Shown in pieces: positions 62,604 through 64,000 of a stretch of DNA of 64,000 nucleotides; position 1 is the stretch's first letter, and every line of letters begins with the position of its first letter. The DNA comes from CAZWSX01 sp964636985 (GTDB taxonomy: Bacteria > Planctomycetota > Planctomycetia > Pirellulales > Pirellulaceae). The stretch lies in assembly GCA_964636985.1 (NCBI GenBank), contig CAZWSX010000026.1, positions 1 through 64,000 of the forward strand. The letters run 5' to 3'. Under the pieces are notes generated by a model. It was not told the origin of the DNA, searched no databases, and saw nothing but the letters and a program-made list of their open reading frames with translations. A program made the position numbers and the translations under genes.

Positions 62604-63602
62604 ATGACGATTCTGTGGGGAATAGTTGCCGGCTTAGTGCTCTGGGGAGTTGTCAGGTTGTTGCTGATGGGCATCTATACAGTCGACCAGAACGAGCGCG
62701 CCGTCGTGACGACTTGTGGCCGCGCTGAGCGAATTGGCGACAAAACGACGCTGGATGATCCCATCTCCGATTTACTCAACAAGGACGAGAAGGAGCGATA
62801 CGTCTATCCGCAGCTTCGGGTGGTACAACCCGGGTTCCATTGGAAACTGCCCTGGCAGAAGGTCTATAAGGTTTCCGTGGCGACGGAAACCACCAATATG
62901 GCGTATGACCCGGATAATCCGCGTGCCAACCAAGACGGAACCATTCTGGACGCGGTCACCAAGGACCAACTCAACATCGGTCTGGATGGCCAGATTCGCT
63001 ATCGAGTCGCCGAATCCAACCTGTACGCCTATTTGTTCGGCGTGAAAAATCCCATCGCACATGTGATGGGATACTTCGTGGCGGTGCTGCGGGAACGGAT
63101 CGCGAACTTCGAGGCGCCGCCAACGGCTTCCACGAGCATTTCCGCGAGCGAAGTTTCACAAGCGGATGTGGCCGCATCCTATGGAGTGTCGATCAATGAT
63201 CTCCGCAAGAATCTGCGTGACCTCAACGAACACATGGATCGCGAATGCAACTCGTCGTCCGCCCGCTACGGCATCGTGCTGGACGCGTCATTGATTACGG
63301 GGATCGACCCACCGAAGGAAGTCGAGTCGGCTCTAGCGGCGATCAACACAGCGCACAACCAAGTCTCGTCCGACATTAGCCTGGCTCAAGCTGCGGCCGA
63401 TCAGAAGATCGTCCAGTCTCGCCGGGCGGTCGAGATCGAGACACTCAATGCGCAGGCTGAGATCGAACCCCTCGACCGAATGGCCGCGCAACTCGGTGAG
63501 TTGAAATGCAGTGCGCCAGGCGTCTTGGAATCCTATGTGCGAAACGTGCGAATGTCGCTTTTTTCCCGAGCCGAACGGGCCTTCGTGGAGTTGAAATCAT
63601 GA
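62604..63602 (+). CDS. SPFH/Band-7 membrane protein (HflK/stomatin-like)
   Basis: A 332-aa protein with an N-terminal membrane anchor (ILWGIVAGLVLWGVVRLLLM) followed by the SPFH domain (IYTVDQNERAVVTTCGRAE, LRVVQPGFHWKLPWQKVYKV) and a long coiled-coil with the typical AINTAHNQVSSDISLAQAAA, QKIVQSRRAVEIETL pattern. Such proteins scaffold membrane microdomains or control membrane proteases. GAGGTGA precedes ATG 62604, so TTG 62583 is rejected. The stop overlaps the next gene by four bases (ATGA). Confidence 0.9.
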   Translation: MTILWGIVAGLVLWGVVRLLLMGIYTVDQNERAVVTTCGRAERIGDKTTLDDPISDLLNKDEKERYVYPQLRVVQPGFHWKLPWQKVYKVSVATETTNMAYDPDNPRANQDGTILDAVTKDQLNIGLDGQIRYRVAESNLYAYLFGVKNPIAHVMGYFVAVLRERIANFEAPPTASTSISASEVSQADVAASYGVSINDLRKNLRDLNEHMDRECNSSSARYGIVLDASLITGIDPPKEVESALAAINTAHNQVSSDISLAQAAADQKIVQSRRAVEIETLNAQAEIEPLDRMAAQLGELKCSAPGVLESYVRNVRMSLFSRAERAFVELKS

Positions 63603-64000
63603 CCGCACTCCTTGCCTGTGGCGTTACTTTTGTCGTTTTACTCGTCGCCGAACCTTTGATCTTGGGTCTGGCACGGATGTTCGGCCTATTCACAATTGTG
63701 CGCGAGCGACGGTGCCACGTTTATGTGCTGTTCGGCAACGTGATTGGCAAGCTTGACGAACCAGGACTGCACTTTCTTTGGCCGCTGATGGGTTGGAAGG
63801 CCCTGCTAGTCCATTGGCTGGGGAACTGTTACGTCCTCGATATGCGGCTCGATCAGGTCTATCTTCGCAGCCAGCCGGTGAACTCGGAAGAAGGCGCACC
63901 GATGGGGATCGGCATTTGGTATGAGATGTTCGTAAGCGACCCCGTTGCGTTCCTATTCAAGAATCGCGATCCGCGCGGGTCGCTTGCTGCCAATGTCAGC
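63599..64000 (+). CDS. Second SPFH/Band-7 membrane protein, cut by window end
   Basis: 134 codons visible. An N-terminal TM segment (LLACGVTFVVLLVAEPLILG) and then the start of an SPFH domain (CHVYVLFGNVIGKLDEPGLH, FLWPL, VLDMRLDQVYLRSQPVN). It begins inside the previous SPFH gene (ATGA), so the two proteins are made together and probably form a hetero-oligomer, as HflK/HflC do. The C-terminus is outside the window. Confidence 0.88.
   Translation, partial: MTALLACGVTFVVLLVAEPLILGLARMFGLFTIVRERRCHVYVLFGNVIGKLDEPGLHFLWPLMGWKALLVHWLGNCYVLDMRLDQVYLRSQPVNSEEGAPMGIGIWYEMFVSDPVAFLFKNRDPRGSLAANVS

Overview
The window looks like a chromosomal segment of a planctomycete, probably of the Pirellulales type. 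The evidence is the combination of large Ser/Thr kinases with beta-propeller or TPR tails, ECF sigma factors encoded beside them, and exported Ca2+-binding (RTX-like) proteins whose N-termini carry an L-E-x-L-x-x-R type motif (ERLESRDL, EKLETREV, EHLGERIT). This is an assignment from gene content only.

Layout. 0-6.6 kb is a phage or integrative-element remnant: a large serine recombinase cut by the window edge, its coupled helix-turn-helix partner, a DNA methyltransferase fragment, a membrane protein, a HARE-HTH-like protein, a small/large terminase pair with no other virion genes, and a tyrosine recombinase. 6.6-15 kb is a cassette of ECF sigma factor, 1210-aa RTX protein and Ser/Thr kinase, bracketed by the recombinase gene and a broken second copy of its 3' end. 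15.4-18.6 kb encodes a large P-loop (STAND-like) NTPase, followed by a permuted D-amino-acid-oxidase-like flavoprotein on the other strand. 20.2-23.1 kb is a scrap yard: an integrase-type transposase, a perfect inverted repeat, a tRNA-3'-end-like site, a doubly broken DUF2293 gene, a second copy of the recombinase-associated HTH, and a broken ECF sigma gene.

23-38 kb carries two more sigma/kinase/RTX sets separated by a GH32-like glycosidase; one of these kinases carries a c-type haem motif (CxxCH) in its extracytoplasmic domain. 38-44.5 kb holds an sdpR/sdpI pair with a visible operator palindrome, two transposase remnants, small unknown genes, an eRF1-like protein and a glutaredoxin/DsbD-type membrane fusion.

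44.8-53.5 kb is a tightly coupled eight-gene operon on the + strand: acetyl-CoA synthetase, pyruvate dehydrogenase E1 alpha, E1 beta, E2, an acyl carrier protein, a universal stress protein, a CrtI-like flavoprotein and malic enzyme. Together these would channel acetate, pyruvate and malate into acetyl-CoA and reducing power. It is followed by stress and regulatory genes (lipoprotein with an SGNH-like domain, tandem universal stress protein, csrA, a PNPOx-like protein, an acyltransferase), a protein-L-isoaspartate methyltransferase convergent with an archaeal-type methionine adenosyltransferase, and two overlapping SPFH/Band-7 genes, the second cut by the window end.

The most interesting pattern is the threefold recurrence of one ECF sigma factor, one membrane Ser/Thr kinase and one RTX/LExR exported protein within 38 kb. 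It suggests a signalling-and-surface-protein module, one copy of which looks mobile.
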